From NCBI RefSeq assembly GCF_017921835.1, contig NZ_JAGEMN010000006.1:62001-126000 (forward strand): a stretch of DNA of 64,000 bases, given 5' to 3'. A model generated the notes under the pieces. The model saw nothing but the letters and a program-made list of their open reading frames with translations, did not search any database and was not told the DNA's origin. Position 1 is the first letter of the stretch; the number at the start of each line of letters is the position of its first letter. The position numbers were made by a program, and so were the translations under genes. The stretch is from Sporosarcina sp. 6E9. GTDB taxonomy: Bacteria; Bacillota; Bacilli; Bacillales_A; Planococcaceae. Shown piece by piece: positions 33,791 to 42,116 of the stretch.

Positions 33791-34252
33791 GTGCTTATTA
33801 TCAGTACGTTATTTGTTTGGAACTTAGTCGAATTAACGACTGTGTATGTACTATTGAAAAAGAAAAAGATGTTATTTGATGACCGTTTTACAATGACGAT
33901 GGGGACTGCGATTACGCCAGTATCTTCGATGGTAATAGCTCTTCACGTAAAATTATTGTTGCCTGAAGATCAAGCGGTTTTTTACCTTTCGCCAATTATT
34001 GTCGGTCTACTTATCGGTTGGAAATTCGGATCATTATTGAAAGCGCCAGCTGCCTTAAACGGAATTTACAACGGGATTATCGGCGGGGTCATGGGAACGA
34101 TGCTAGGTGCTGTACTTAAGAACCCAGCATTATGTAAGATCCCCATCGAAGCGGAATCATTGATTGAGACAAATATGTTGAGTCTTGCTATTTTCTCGGC
34201 CTGTCTATTAACGCTCGTTTGTCGCATCATTCGCTACTCGTTCCGTGTTTAA
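33791..34252 (+). CDS. mnxB: MnxB-like membrane protein of the Mn-oxidation operon
   Basis: A 153-residue membrane protein with four or five helices, similar in pattern to MnxA: ALHVKLLLPEDQAVFYLSPI, then LIGWKFGSLLKAPAALNGIY and a Gly-rich IIGGVMGTMLGAVLK. Both proteins may descend from one duplicated ancestor or form a complex. The only usable start is GTG at 33791, because an in-frame TAA lies at 33785. Its AGGAGG is 14 nt away, an unusually long spacing that may lower translation. Function unknown; the name comes from operon position. Confidence 0.65.
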   Translation: MLIISTLFVWNLVELTTVYVLLKKKKMLFDDRFTMTMGTAITPVSSMVIALHVKLLLPEDQAVFYLSPIIVGLLIGWKFGSLLKAPAALNGIYNGIIGGVMGTMLGAVLKNPALCKIPIEAESLIETNMLSLAIFSACLLTLVCRIIRYSFRV

Positions 34253-34269
34253 GAGGAGGGAAGAATTTA

Positions 34270-34848
34270 TTGAAAATCGTAAGAAGTACAGTTTTACTAG
34301 TGATTGGTTTCTTAGCTTTCTACTTCTTTTGGCCGCAGTCAATCGATTTGCCAAAACTCGGGACTGTAAAAGAATGGCCACTAACTGAAGGTGGAAATGA
34401 TGGTCAGGAATTCCAAGAAAAACCGAAGCTAATCTCGTTTTTCTTTACGAATTGCCCAGACATTTGCCCCATGACAATGTGGGACTTAAAAGAGCTCCAA
34501 CAACTGATGCGAGAAAAGGGGATAACAGATGACCGGTATATTGTCCTATCAATCACATTGGATCCTGAATATGATACGAGTGAGATAATAAACCAATATA
34601 AAGAGCGATTTGAAATTTCGAGTCCTAACTGGTTATTTTCACGAGGGTCACTAGAAGAAACAAAGAAATTCACACAGTATTTTAATTTCTATTATGAAAA
34701 AAATGAAGACGGCTTTGTCACTCACTCCACATCCATGTATATTGTCGATTCAAATGATTATATAAGAGCCCATCACGATATGGCGATAGGAAAAAAACGT
34801 GTCAATATTGAAGAGATTGCAAACCAATTGGAGCTGTTAATCAAATAA
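34270..34848 (+). CDS. mnxC: MnxC, Sco1/SenC-like copper chaperone
   Basis: A 192-residue membrane-anchored thioredoxin-fold protein. Residues 7-21 form the anchor. The Sco motif FFTNCPDICPM supplies Cys62 and Cys66, and His152 in FVTHSTSMYIVD is the third copper ligand. TTG at 34270 is used because GAGGAGGG precedes it; the ATG at 34219 lies inside mnxB. Sco proteins deliver copper or reduce disulfides for copper enzymes. Here it probably supplies copper to the multicopper oxidase MnxG. It starts 17 nt after mnxB. Confidence 0.85.
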   Translation: MKIVRSTVLLVIGFLAFYFFWPQSIDLPKLGTVKEWPLTEGGNDGQEFQEKPKLISFFFTNCPDICPMTMWDLKELQQLMREKGITDDRYIVLSITLDPEYDTSEIINQYKERFEISSPNWLFSRGSLEETKKFTQYFNFYYEKNEDGFVTHSTSMYIVDSNDYIRAHHDMAIGKKRVNIEEIANQLELLIK

Positions 34849-34890
34849 CTTGGATTTATTTTCTCACAAGTTCATTGGAGGCCACGTATC

Positions 34891-35568
34891 ATGCAAGATA
34901 ATGAATTACCTATATCATTTTCATCTCCGACAAGTGCTGTTTCTTCAGAAGAAACGAGAGTACTAACAGAATATATTCACCAAAAAAACCTTTTCAGAAT
35001 CACAAAGCAAGATGAAACACTTCGGAAGTCCTTGATGTTGAAACAGTTTTTTAAACTGAAACGAAACCAGCAAGTACTTGTTACTTCTGTCATTAAAGAG
35101 GCAACTGTAACAAATGAGGGTAAAGTTTCTACTATTGGAAGGGATTTTGTCATGGTGACAAATTTGAAAAAGCGAATTTGGATTCCTTACACAGCCATTG
35201 AATCTGCAACCATCCCCTTTGGTCATCCCACTTATTCCGATTCCCAACAACACTATATCTATGACAATCAATTACAACAAAAACTTGTCCTGCAATTTGG
35301 CGATACAGTAGCTAAAAGAGAAGAACTTATTCGACAGTTTTTTGAAGAATCCCTACAAACAAATCTTTATTCATGGAAAGATTTATGGGTAGAGGTGAAA
35401 ACGGATCAGAAAACACATGTCGGGAAAATAAAGAATACGTCGAAAAAAGAACTGTTTCTGACGCGTTTTAAAAAAGAAAAGGTAATTCAATTGAATGAAG
35501 TACGTTCGCTGTCAACAGTCAGATGGTTCTCTATTTTACGAGGTCTAATCGTTAAGAAAGGGAGGTAG
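34891..35568 (+). CDS. mnxD: MnxD-like protein, two Sm-like beta-barrel segments
   Basis: A 225-residue soluble protein. After a helical start, residues about 50-110 (NQQVLVTSVIKEATVTNEGK to RIWIPYTAIESATIPFG) and about 165-215 (WVEVKTDQKTHVGKIKNTSK to VIQLNEVRSLSTV) each look like a small Sm-like barrel. A linker reads LQQKLVLQFGDTVAKREELI. The gene after mnxG has the same architecture and similar linker (LQRQLTYHFGEVVASSPKLI), so the two are paralogues. No catalytic or copper motif is visible. The role is unknown, possibly structural in the oxidase complex or spore coat. Confidence 0.7.
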   Translation: MQDNELPISFSSPTSAVSSEETRVLTEYIHQKNLFRITKQDETLRKSLMLKQFFKLKRNQQVLVTSVIKEATVTNEGKVSTIGRDFVMVTNLKKRIWIPYTAIESATIPFGHPTYSDSQQHYIYDNQLQQKLVLQFGDTVAKREELIRQFFEESLQTNLYSWKDLWVEVKTDQKTHVGKIKNTSKKELFLTRFKKEKVIQLNEVRSLSTVRWFSILRGLIVKKGR

Positions 35569-35572
35569 TTTA

Positions 35573-35863
35573 ATGGTTAACCCAGCTTTCATACCCGATG
35601 AGGATTTATTGAATTTAAAAGGAAAAGAACTGTTAGTCATTACACGAGCGGTTCAACTAAACCTACTAGGCCAAGTTTTCCGACCGATTTTTAGTGGAAG
35701 AGTTTCTGAAGTTGGCGCAGGCCATCTGACACTTTCACCCGTCATCATAAAAATGGTAAATGCACCGTTTTATGAATTTCCGTTTCCACTCAGTATTCCA
35801 CTTGAGCAAATTGTCTCTTATACGACAGAAGTTCCAAGCGATGCGGTATTTCCATTACTATGA
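35573..35863 (+). CDS. mnxE: MnxE, small subunit of the Mn oxidase complex
   Basis: A 96-residue protein that starts 4 nt after mnxD (GGGAGG within the overlap). Residues about 10-80 (LKGKELLVITRAVQLNLLGQ, then FSGRVSEVGAGHLTLSPVII, then FPLSIPLEQIVSYTTE) form one strand-rich Sm-like unit. In characterised marine Bacillus strains MnxE and MnxF form a complex with MnxG that oxidises Mn(II) to Mn(IV) oxide on the spore surface. Assignment rests on operon position and size. Confidence 0.75.
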   Translation: MVNPAFIPDEDLLNLKGKELLVITRAVQLNLLGQVFRPIFSGRVSEVGAGHLTLSPVIIKMVNAPFYEFPFPLSIPLEQIVSYTTEVPSDAVFPLL

Positions 35864-35881
35864 CCAGGGAGAGGTGTAGAC

Positions 35882-36169
35882 ATGACAAATGACCGTTCAA
35901 TTGGAGCGATTAATACCATTAGGGACGAGGGAATTGTCGAACATTTCAGGAGAAGTATTGGGCGACGCGTGTTTATATTAACAGAAGCATTCCCATTCAT
36001 GTTTGTAGGTAAGATTAAAGCAGTGAACAACGACATGGCTCTATTGGCTGTTGAAACGACATCCGTTCCTGCTTTGGAAGGAAAAGAATGGACGGTGCAT
36101 ATTCACTCAATAGATGTTTTTTATATAGAAACAGGAATCGGTGCAAAAATCCCTGAATTGAAAGATTGA
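35882..36169 (+). CDS. mnxF: MnxF, small subunit of the Mn oxidase complex
   Basis: A 95-residue protein. Its core (IGRRVFILTEAFPFMFVGKI, then VNNDMALLAVETTS, then WTVHIHSIDVFYIETG) has the same strand order as MnxE and looks like a single Sm-like barrel. The paired His residues in VHIHS could bind copper, which would suit reports of copper binding by the MnxEF subcomplex; that is inference. GAGAGGTG precedes the ATG, 18 nt after mnxE, and mnxG follows after 18 nt. Confidence 0.75.
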   Translation: MTNDRSIGAINTIRDEGIVEHFRRSIGRRVFILTEAFPFMFVGKIKAVNNDMALLAVETTSVPALEGKEWTVHIHSIDVFYIETGIGAKIPELKD

Positions 36170-36187
36170 TAGAAAGGAGGTATCCCA

Positions 36188-39100
36188 ATGATAAGAAGAT
36201 ACCATATAGTAGCGATTCCAATTCGAATCGTTTTGAATTCATTTGGGGATCATAATCCAAATGGAATGATTTTCGTGTTAAAAGAAAATGAACAGAAAGT
36301 AAAGAAAATGGTTGAGAAAAACCCTTTCTCTCCCGTGGACTTAGTTCAACCACTCATTATTCGGGCAAATGAAGGAGATACAGTGGAAGTTCTGCTGGAA
36401 AATCAACTACCTTTTCACGTGGGCCTCCATTTTCAACAAGCCGAGTATGACGTTAGAAACATGGATGGTGTGAACGTAGGATTAAACGGAGAGAGTACCG
36501 TTGAACCAAATGATTCTTTTGTATATCGAATTCATGTTATAAAAGAAGGCACCTATTATTTTTCTGATTTAGCAAATCCATCAAGTGGTGAAAATGGTTC
36601 GAATTCAAATGGCTTATTCGGAGCGTTGTTTGTTCAAAAGCGGTTTTCTTGGTGGACAAATCCCGAGACTGGAAAGCCGATGAATAGTGGCGTTTATGCT
36701 GATATCCATCACCCGATATTACCATCATTCCGAGAATATGCTTGGGTCTTTCATGATGAGATGGAAGTTGATGATTTAACGGGGAATCGCCCGATCAATC
36801 ATTTATCGAACCAGGAAGAGGAATCATTTCACGGAGCTAATTACCGGTATGAACCGGTGAATAGACGCCAGCAGCTCATCTCAGAAGGGGTGGTTTGCCC
36901 GAATTGTGAGGGAGAAGAAGTCCATCATGATTCATGGGTATACGGAGATCCTTCTACGCCGATTTTACGCGGCTACGTCGGGGATCCTGCAAAAATAAGA
37001 GTTGTCCATGGGGGCGTAAAAGAAACACACGTCTTTCATTACCATGTTCATCAATGGTTAAGTGACCCCGGTGACCTTGCTTCTGAAATTTTCGATTCCC
37101 AAGCGACTAGCCCGCAGTCGCATTATACGATTGAACCGTTATACGGTTTGGGAAGTTTGCAAGGATCTTTTGGGGATGCAGTTATTCACTGTCATCTATA
37201 TCCACATTTTGCAGCGGGGATGTGGGGAATGAACCGGGTTTTTAATACGCTTCAAGATGGTAGCGAGTGCTATCCTAACGGTGTTCCGATTAAGGCACTC
37301 CAGCCATTACCCGACCGAAAAGCACCGCCTAAACCGACAAAACTAAAACCTGGTTTTCCAAATTTTATTCCTGGAAAAGTAGGATACAAAGCACCGCGTC
37401 CGCCACTCGGAATTGTCGGCGGCAGGGGATTGACCGAATTAGAGAGAAATGCTGCAATTGAAAAGCCAAGACCAGGTGCGGTGTTTACGGATCCATGTAT
37501 GAGTGAAGCACCAGTGAGGGTATTTAACATTTCGTTAATCGAGTTGCCAATCACCTATAACAAACAAGGTTGGCATGACCCAAAAGGTAGGGTGTATGTG
37601 TTAGATGAAGATTTAGAAGCTGTTTGTTCGGGGAAGAAAGAACCAGAACCGCTCGTCATTCATGCGCCTGCTCATACTTGTTTCCATATTAATTATACGA
37701 ATCGGTGTCCTCATATTCTTGACGGGGATGCATTTCAGCTTGTTACAAGAACGTATGAAACTGGACTCCATATCCACTTTGTAAAGTTTGATGTTCTAGT
37801 TAATGACGGGGGGAATATCGGATGGAATTATGATTCATCTATATTACCGGGTGAAACGATGCAATACTCCTATTATGCAGACGTCGAATTAAAAGCTTGG
37901 TTCTTTCACGATCATATGTATCCAAACGCGCATCAACAGCACGGTGTATTTGGAACGGGCGTTGTTCATCCACGTTTCACCAAATTTCTGGACTGCAAAA
38001 CAGGGGAAGACGTCGTTCATGGCACACAAATCACTTCTAGTCATCCACTCATTCCGAATTATCGAGATTTTGCATTATTTGTTCAAGATTTCGCTTTATT
38101 ATTCGATAAAAATGGCAAACCACTTCAACCGCCAAATTTTCCAGGATCTGATGATGACCCCGGATTGTTTGGAGTGAATTATAAAAATGAACCGTTGCAA
38201 TTTAGATTAGGTCCCGATGCTGACCCTGCTTATACATTTAGCTCCTATTTGAATGGGGATCCAATTACGCCAATATTAAGAGCTTATGAAGGCGATTCGA
38301 TTCGCATTCGCCTCCTCCAAGGTGCTCAAGAAGAATCTCATAGCTTTAATGTCCATGGATTGAGTTGGCTGAAAGAACGTGGCAACTTAGATTCAAGTCA
38401 GAAAGAGCAACAGCATATCGGAATTTCTGAGTCGTTCACGATGGAATCGTATATTCCACGATCTGGCGATTACTTGTGGGCGTTTGAGACAGAAGAAGAT
38501 TTATGGAACGGACTGTGGGGGTTAATCCGTGCTTATGATGAAAAAGTGCCAGACCTAATTCCTTTAGGGGACCGACCAAAGCCATTAAAGCGTTCAAAGC
38601 CGTTGCCTGAATGTACTGGAAAAAATCCGCCACCAGCAGATAATCCTGTACTTATACCTAACGAAAATGGACCGGTTCGCTATTTTGATGTAGTCGCTTT
38701 CCAATGTCCAATCGTTTATAACGACTTCGGAGATCATGATCCAAATGGCATTATTTTCGCGCTTCGAGAAGACATGGACGCAATTGTAAAAGGGACGAAA
38801 AATCCCGAGCCTTTAATTATTCGGGCCAATGTCGGCGATACCGTTGAAGTAACGTTGACGAGTCTGTTGGAACTTGATAAATTTCCCTTCAAAGATGGAA
38901 TTCATCCTTATCCTGAAGTGAAAGAGCAAGCGTTTTATCCGCCGTCCTTGCGAATATCCCTACATCCCCAATTAATACAATATGATGTGAAAACTTCGGC
39001 AGGAGAAACTGTCGGGTTTAACGGAGACCAAACGATTGGTCCGGGTGAAAAAAGAACCTATCGTTGGTGGGTAGAATCTCAAGTAGGCGCTTGCGGCATG

Positions 39101-39859
39101 TGGGATATGGCGGATATTCGAAACCATAAATCGCATGGTGCATTCGGTGCCTTTATTGCTGAACCTAGGGGGACGAAATATTTGGATCCCTATACGCTAA
39201 AGCCGGTACGAACCGGAGCGAATGTTATTTTGCGCAATCCCTATTTACCGGATATACGAGAATTTGTCATGATTATGCATGACGGCGTGAGGTTACTGGA
39301 TAAAAACAACGAAGTCATTTTTGATCCGGTTGATGGTATTTTGCTACCGCCACCAGAAATCGAAGAAGATTTACTGGATACGTACGATCAAGGTTCACGC
39401 GGTTTTAACTATCGAAGTGAACAATTAATTAACCGCTATCAAAAAGATCCAGTGCTACATGACTTGTTTAGTACACATAGATTTGGGGATCCAGCAACAC
39501 CATTGTTTGAAAGTTATGTAGGGGATCCAGTAACAATCCGATTAATCACACCATCAGAAAGACGAAGATCACACACATTTAATCTTCATGGACATCGCTT
39601 CCGTTTTGATACGAAGGATATTAATTCCCGAACGGAATCATTCGTCGGATTTAATGTTGCAGGCGCTCTACGAAATTTAGAACTGTTGGGCGGAGCTGGT
39701 GCTTATGGGAACAATTCCGGAGATTATATGTACCGATCTGGAAATATTCAATGGGATATCGAGCAAGGTATGTGGGGCATAATGAGAGTTTATAACGAAT
39801 TACAAAAACATTTGCCGCAACTAAAAAATGATGAAGATGGGAAGTGTCTTGATGGATAA
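36188..39859 (+). CDS. mnxG: MnxG, multicopper Mn(II) oxidase
   Basis: A 1223-residue multicopper oxidase built of repeated cupredoxin domains, close to the 1217 residues known for marine Bacillus MnxG. Copper-site motifs visible: HVFHYHVHQW (His281, 284, 286, 288), HCHLYPHFAAGMWG (His334, His336, His340, Met345), FFHDHMYPNAH (His574, His576, His582), HSFNVHG (718-724) and HTFNLHGHRF (1129-1138). The unit (DHNPNGMIFVLKE, DHDPNGIIFALRE) recurs, showing internal duplication. The enzyme oxidises Mn(II) to Mn(III/IV) oxides on the spore surface. There is no signal peptide, as expected for a mother-cell-made protein. AAAGGAGG lies 8 nt before the ATG. Confidence 0.93.
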   Translation: MIRRYHIVAIPIRIVLNSFGDHNPNGMIFVLKENEQKVKKMVEKNPFSPVDLVQPLIIRANEGDTVEVLLENQLPFHVGLHFQQAEYDVRNMDGVNVGLNGESTVEPNDSFVYRIHVIKEGTYYFSDLANPSSGENGSNSNGLFGALFVQKRFSWWTNPETGKPMNSGVYADIHHPILPSFREYAWVFHDEMEVDDLTGNRPINHLSNQEEESFHGANYRYEPVNRRQQLISEGVVCPNCEGEEVHHDSWVYGDPSTPILRGYVGDPAKIRVVHGGVKETHVFHYHVHQWLSDPGDLASEIFDSQATSPQSHYTIEPLYGLGSLQGSFGDAVIHCHLYPHFAAGMWGMNRVFNTLQDGSECYPNGVPIKALQPLPDRKAPPKPTKLKPGFPNFIPGKVGYKAPRPPLGIVGGRGLTELERNAAIEKPRPGAVFTDPCMSEAPVRVFNISLIELPITYNKQGWHDPKGRVYVLDEDLEAVCSGKKEPEPLVIHAPAHTCFHINYTNRCPHILDGDAFQLVTRTYETGLHIHFVKFDVLVNDGGNIGWNYDSSILPGETMQYSYYADVELKAWFFHDHMYPNAHQQHGVFGTGVVHPRFTKFLDCKTGEDVVHGTQITSSHPLIPNYRDFALFVQDFALLFDKNGKPLQPPNFPGSDDDPGLFGVNYKNEPLQFRLGPDADPAYTFSSYLNGDPITPILRAYEGDSIRIRLLQGAQEESHSFNVHGLSWLKERGNLDSSQKEQQHIGISESFTMESYIPRSGDYLWAFETEEDLWNGLWGLIRAYDEKVPDLIPLGDRPKPLKRSKPLPECTGKNPPPADNPVLIPNENGPVRYFDVVAFQCPIVYNDFGDHDPNGIIFALREDMDAIVKGTKNPEPLIIRANVGDTVEVTLTSLLELDKFPFKDGIHPYPEVKEQAFYPPSLRISLHPQLIQYDVKTSAGETVGFNGDQTIGPGEKRTYRWWVESQVGACGMWDMADIRNHKSHGAFGAFIAEPRGTKYLDPYTLKPVRTGANVILRNPYLPDIREFVMIMHDGVRLLDKNNEVIFDPVDGILLPPPEIEEDLLDTYDQGSRGFNYRSEQLINRYQKDPVLHDLFSTHRFGDPATPLFESYVGDPVTIRLITPSERRRSHTFNLHGHRFRFDTKDINSRTESFVGFNVAGALRNLELLGGAGAYGNNSGDYMYRSGNIQWDIEQGMWGIMRVYNELQKHLPQLKNDEDGKCLDG

Positions 39860-40523
39860 GGAAGATATTTTGCCCGAAGAAGAACATTGTTGTCCTGAAC
39901 GATTACCTTCGCCGCAACTTCCTTCACCGGCGGACTGTTTGCCCCCTGCTGAATTGGCTAAATTACTTGAAGAAATTAGGGATACAAACGAGTTGCTACT
40001 TGATCTAGCGTTGTCAGATAGTCGTCCACCCCAAGAATCCTATCGAAAGGTTTTCGATGGATTGACTGGATTACGAGTTGAAATTGCGGATCATAGTGGG
40101 GGGAAAGTTGAAGGTGTCGTTACTCTGGTGGGGTCTGATTTTCTGGTTCTAAGAGAAGGTGAGCATGCGACGCTAATTCCATTTGACAAGATTGATGGGA
40201 TACAGCCATTTGGAAAATACGCAGACCCATATCCTGAGTCGGAAATTGATCGAATGAAACCGGCTTTGCAACGGCAATTAACCTACCATTTCGGTGAAGT
40301 CGTCGCTTCCTCTCCAAAACTCATCCAACTGTTTTTCGGTATCCCATTAGCTATCTATTTACTTTTACTAGAAGATAAACGCGTTAAAGTGACCTTGGAA
40401 GACGTCGTTATTGACGGGTCGATTATCGATGCAAATAAAGAATCAATCACGTTAGATATAGATGGAAATACGCAGGTCATACCACTTGGGGAAATTTCAT
40501 TAATAGCTGTTAATGTATCGTAA
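39852..40523 (+). CDS. MnxD paralogue, eighth gene of the mnx operon
   Basis: A 223-residue protein. The N-terminal segment is acidic, Pro/Cys-rich (EEEHCCPERLPSPQLPSP). Two Sm-like units follow: about 62-115 (LRVEIADHSGGKVEGVVTLV, then ATLIPFDKIDGIQPFGKY) and about 170-220 (VKVTLEDVVIDGSIIDANKE, then VIPLGEISLIAVNV). The linker LQRQLTYHFGEVVASSPKLI aligns with MnxD. The start at 39852 overlaps the mnxG stop by 8 nt, so it is coupled to the oxidase; other in-frame ATGs lie at 39828-39837. It ends at a terminator. Likely a structural partner at the spore surface; inferred. Confidence 0.7.
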   Translation: MDKEDILPEEEHCCPERLPSPQLPSPADCLPPAELAKLLEEIRDTNELLLDLALSDSRPPQESYRKVFDGLTGLRVEIADHSGGKVEGVVTLVGSDFLVLREGEHATLIPFDKIDGIQPFGKYADPYPESEIDRMKPALQRQLTYHFGEVVASSPKLIQLFFGIPLAIYLLLLEDKRVKVTLEDVVIDGSIIDANKESITLDIDGNTQVIPLGEISLIAVNVS

Positions 40524-40534
40524 GACGAAATTAA

Positions 40535-40570
40535 ACGAGCACTTGGAAGCACTCAAGTACTCGTTTTTTA
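40535..40570. terminator. terminator ending the mnx operon
   Basis: ACGAG.ACTTG pairs with CAAGT.CTCGT around an 8-nt loop, followed by six T. Confidence 0.85.
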
Positions 40571-40670
40571 TCATTTAGTCGATTTCCATTCCGAGCGGGC
40601 ACTTTGCTACGGGGTAGTGTAGGTGTAAAGTCCCGACTTGCAAGCAAACCACCCGTTACTGCAAGCAAAA

Positions 40671-41003
40671 TCAAACCAATTCAATCTTATGAATGTCTTT
40701 ATCCAAGATAATTAAAGATTGTCCTTTTTCATGCAATCTCACATGTCTAGGACCTCCCATAATTATCTCCACAAAATTGAATCCGACAAAGTTTAAGGTC
40801 CCTTGGATTTTATTTCCGTTAACTAGCTCAACCATCACTTCATTCCAAATTAGCCCATACATCCTGTAGGTCAGACTATCATCCAGACCGCCTAACCGAA
40901 CTGAAAAATTCGTATCGCAAAGCTCTTTTCTGCAACCCTCATGATTGCATGGCGGACAGGTACAAGGTTTGGTTTCGTGAACTTTCTCTTGATTTGTCTT
41001 CAT
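40671..41003 (-). CDS. Cys-rich Sm-like protein, probable spore-coat type
   Basis: A 110-residue protein. The N-terminal third is Cys-rich (KPCTCPPCNHEGCRKELCD, six Cys). Residues about 55-108 (VMVELVNGNKIQGTLNFVGF, then VEIIMGGPRHVRL, then LIILDKDIHKIEL) have the Sm-like strand pattern. This architecture recalls the small barrel units of MnxD, MnxE, MnxF and the gene at 39852. The Cys cluster may form cross-links or bind metal. It is convergent with the mnx operon and has a CATATACTA box upstream. GAGG precedes the ATG. Confidence 0.65.
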   Translation of the reverse strand: MKTNQEKVHETKPCTCPPCNHEGCRKELCDTNFSVRLGGLDDSLTYRMYGLIWNEVMVELVNGNKIQGTLNFVGFNFVEIIMGGPRHVRLHEKGQSLIILDKDIHKIELV

Positions 41004-41028
41004 GACTTTCCTCTTTTCATTTTATTAC

Positions 41029-41037
41029 TAGTATATG
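41029..41037 (-). promoter_or_regulatory. SigK-like -10 box
   Basis: CATATACTA on the minus strand fits CATAnnnTA, 26 nt upstream of the ATG at 41003. The nearest AC is 14 nt further up, short of the ideal 16-17. Confidence 0.4.
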
Positions 41038-41068
41038 AATAAGAAAGCAAAGTCAATGGACGTTGAAC

Positions 41069-41992
41069 TCAAGGACTAACGACTGGTTCCATAACAGTCA
41101 ATGTTCGATTATAGGTGTTCATATTTACTGTTGCGCCAATCGGTATCGTAGCTTTAAATCTGCCGTGCGCAGTAGCTAGGTTGGACATCAGCGGTTTCCC
41201 TAATGGCACCAAGAATTGATTGATCAAATCGGTATAAGATTTTCCATATGCGACTTGGCAATTCGTGCATTCGCCCATAATGATCCCTGCACAATGATCG
41301 AACTTCTTAGCCAATAAAAGGTGGTTCAAGTATCTGAAAACCGTATTAATCGGCTCATGGGTTTCTTCGAGTAACAGAATTTTGCCCTTCGTATTAATCT
41401 CAAATGAAGTTCCTAAACTACCTATGAAAGAGGTAAGATTTCCACCGACGATCGGTCCCGAAACATTTCCAGGTACCAAACTTTGCAAGGCCATGCCAGG
41501 TGGATTCGTAATTTGCCATGAGGATGTCGTATTTGAAGTCGCATAGAAGAATTGGTCGAAATTATATTTTGGCGTATTAGATTTAAAGTCGATTAGTAGA
41601 AGACTTTGAAATGTGATTATCTGGGCATACTCATAAAGCACATTCAATAAAATCGTGATATCGCTATATCCCGAAACAATTTTCGGATTTCGAGCAATTA
41701 CAGAAAAGTCTAGATAAGGTAAAATTCCTTCAACGCCCACACCGCCTCGCGCAGGCAAAATCCATTTAACTTTTTTGTTTTCAAACATATTCATCAAATC
41801 CGTTGCCATCTGCTCCGGGGGTGCAGCTAAAAATCCATTCGAGGAATAGACATGTTCACCAACTATGACATTGTAGCCCAGTCCTTTTAAATAAGTGATG
41901 CCTGCATTAATTCTACTTGCTGCTAATGGACTTCCCAGCGTAACGATCCCGACAGTATCCCCTCTTTGTAAAAGGGGTGGTTTTATAACCAA
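41069..41992 (-). CDS. S66 family LD-carboxypeptidase (MccF-like)
   Basis: A 307-residue serine peptidase. The nucleophile Ser is in VSGYSDIT, the Glu in LLLEETHEP and the His in ATAHGRFKATIPIG, the standard S66 triad pattern. It has the opening GDTVGIVTLGSP and PARGGVGVEGILPYLDF. Members remove the terminal D-amino acid from LD-linked muropeptides or inactivate microcin C-like compounds. The TTG at 41992 (GGGAGG 8 nt upstream) is preferred to the TTG at 42031. It stands alone, divergent from the gene at 42117. Confidence 0.85.
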   Translation of the reverse strand: MVIKPPLLQRGDTVGIVTLGSPLAASRINAGITYLKGLGYNVIVGEHVYSSNGFLAAPPEQMATDLMNMFENKKVKWILPARGGVGVEGILPYLDFSVIARNPKIVSGYSDITILLNVLYEYAQIITFQSLLLIDFKSNTPKYNFDQFFYATSNTTSSWQITNPPGMALQSLVPGNVSGPIVGGNLTSFIGSLGTSFEINTKGKILLLEETHEPINTVFRYLNHLLLAKKFDHCAGIIMGECTNCQVAYGKSYTDLINQFLVPLGKPLMSNLATAHGRFKATIPIGATVNMNTYNRTLTVMEPVVSP

Positions 41993-42116
41993 TTTTAAAT
42001 CCTCCCGATTTTTAATGGTTAAATTTTTCAAGGAAAATAATTTGCCATCTTGGACATTTTAGCTGTTATCTTATACTATGATGTCAAAGGTAATAAAAGC
42101 ATTGGAGGGTTTATGT

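Noticed and set aside
36188..39859. Reading MnxG as an ordinary laccase/CotA or bilirubin oxidase
   Set aside because: It is over twice as long, has more cupredoxin repeats, and sits in the full mnx gene order.
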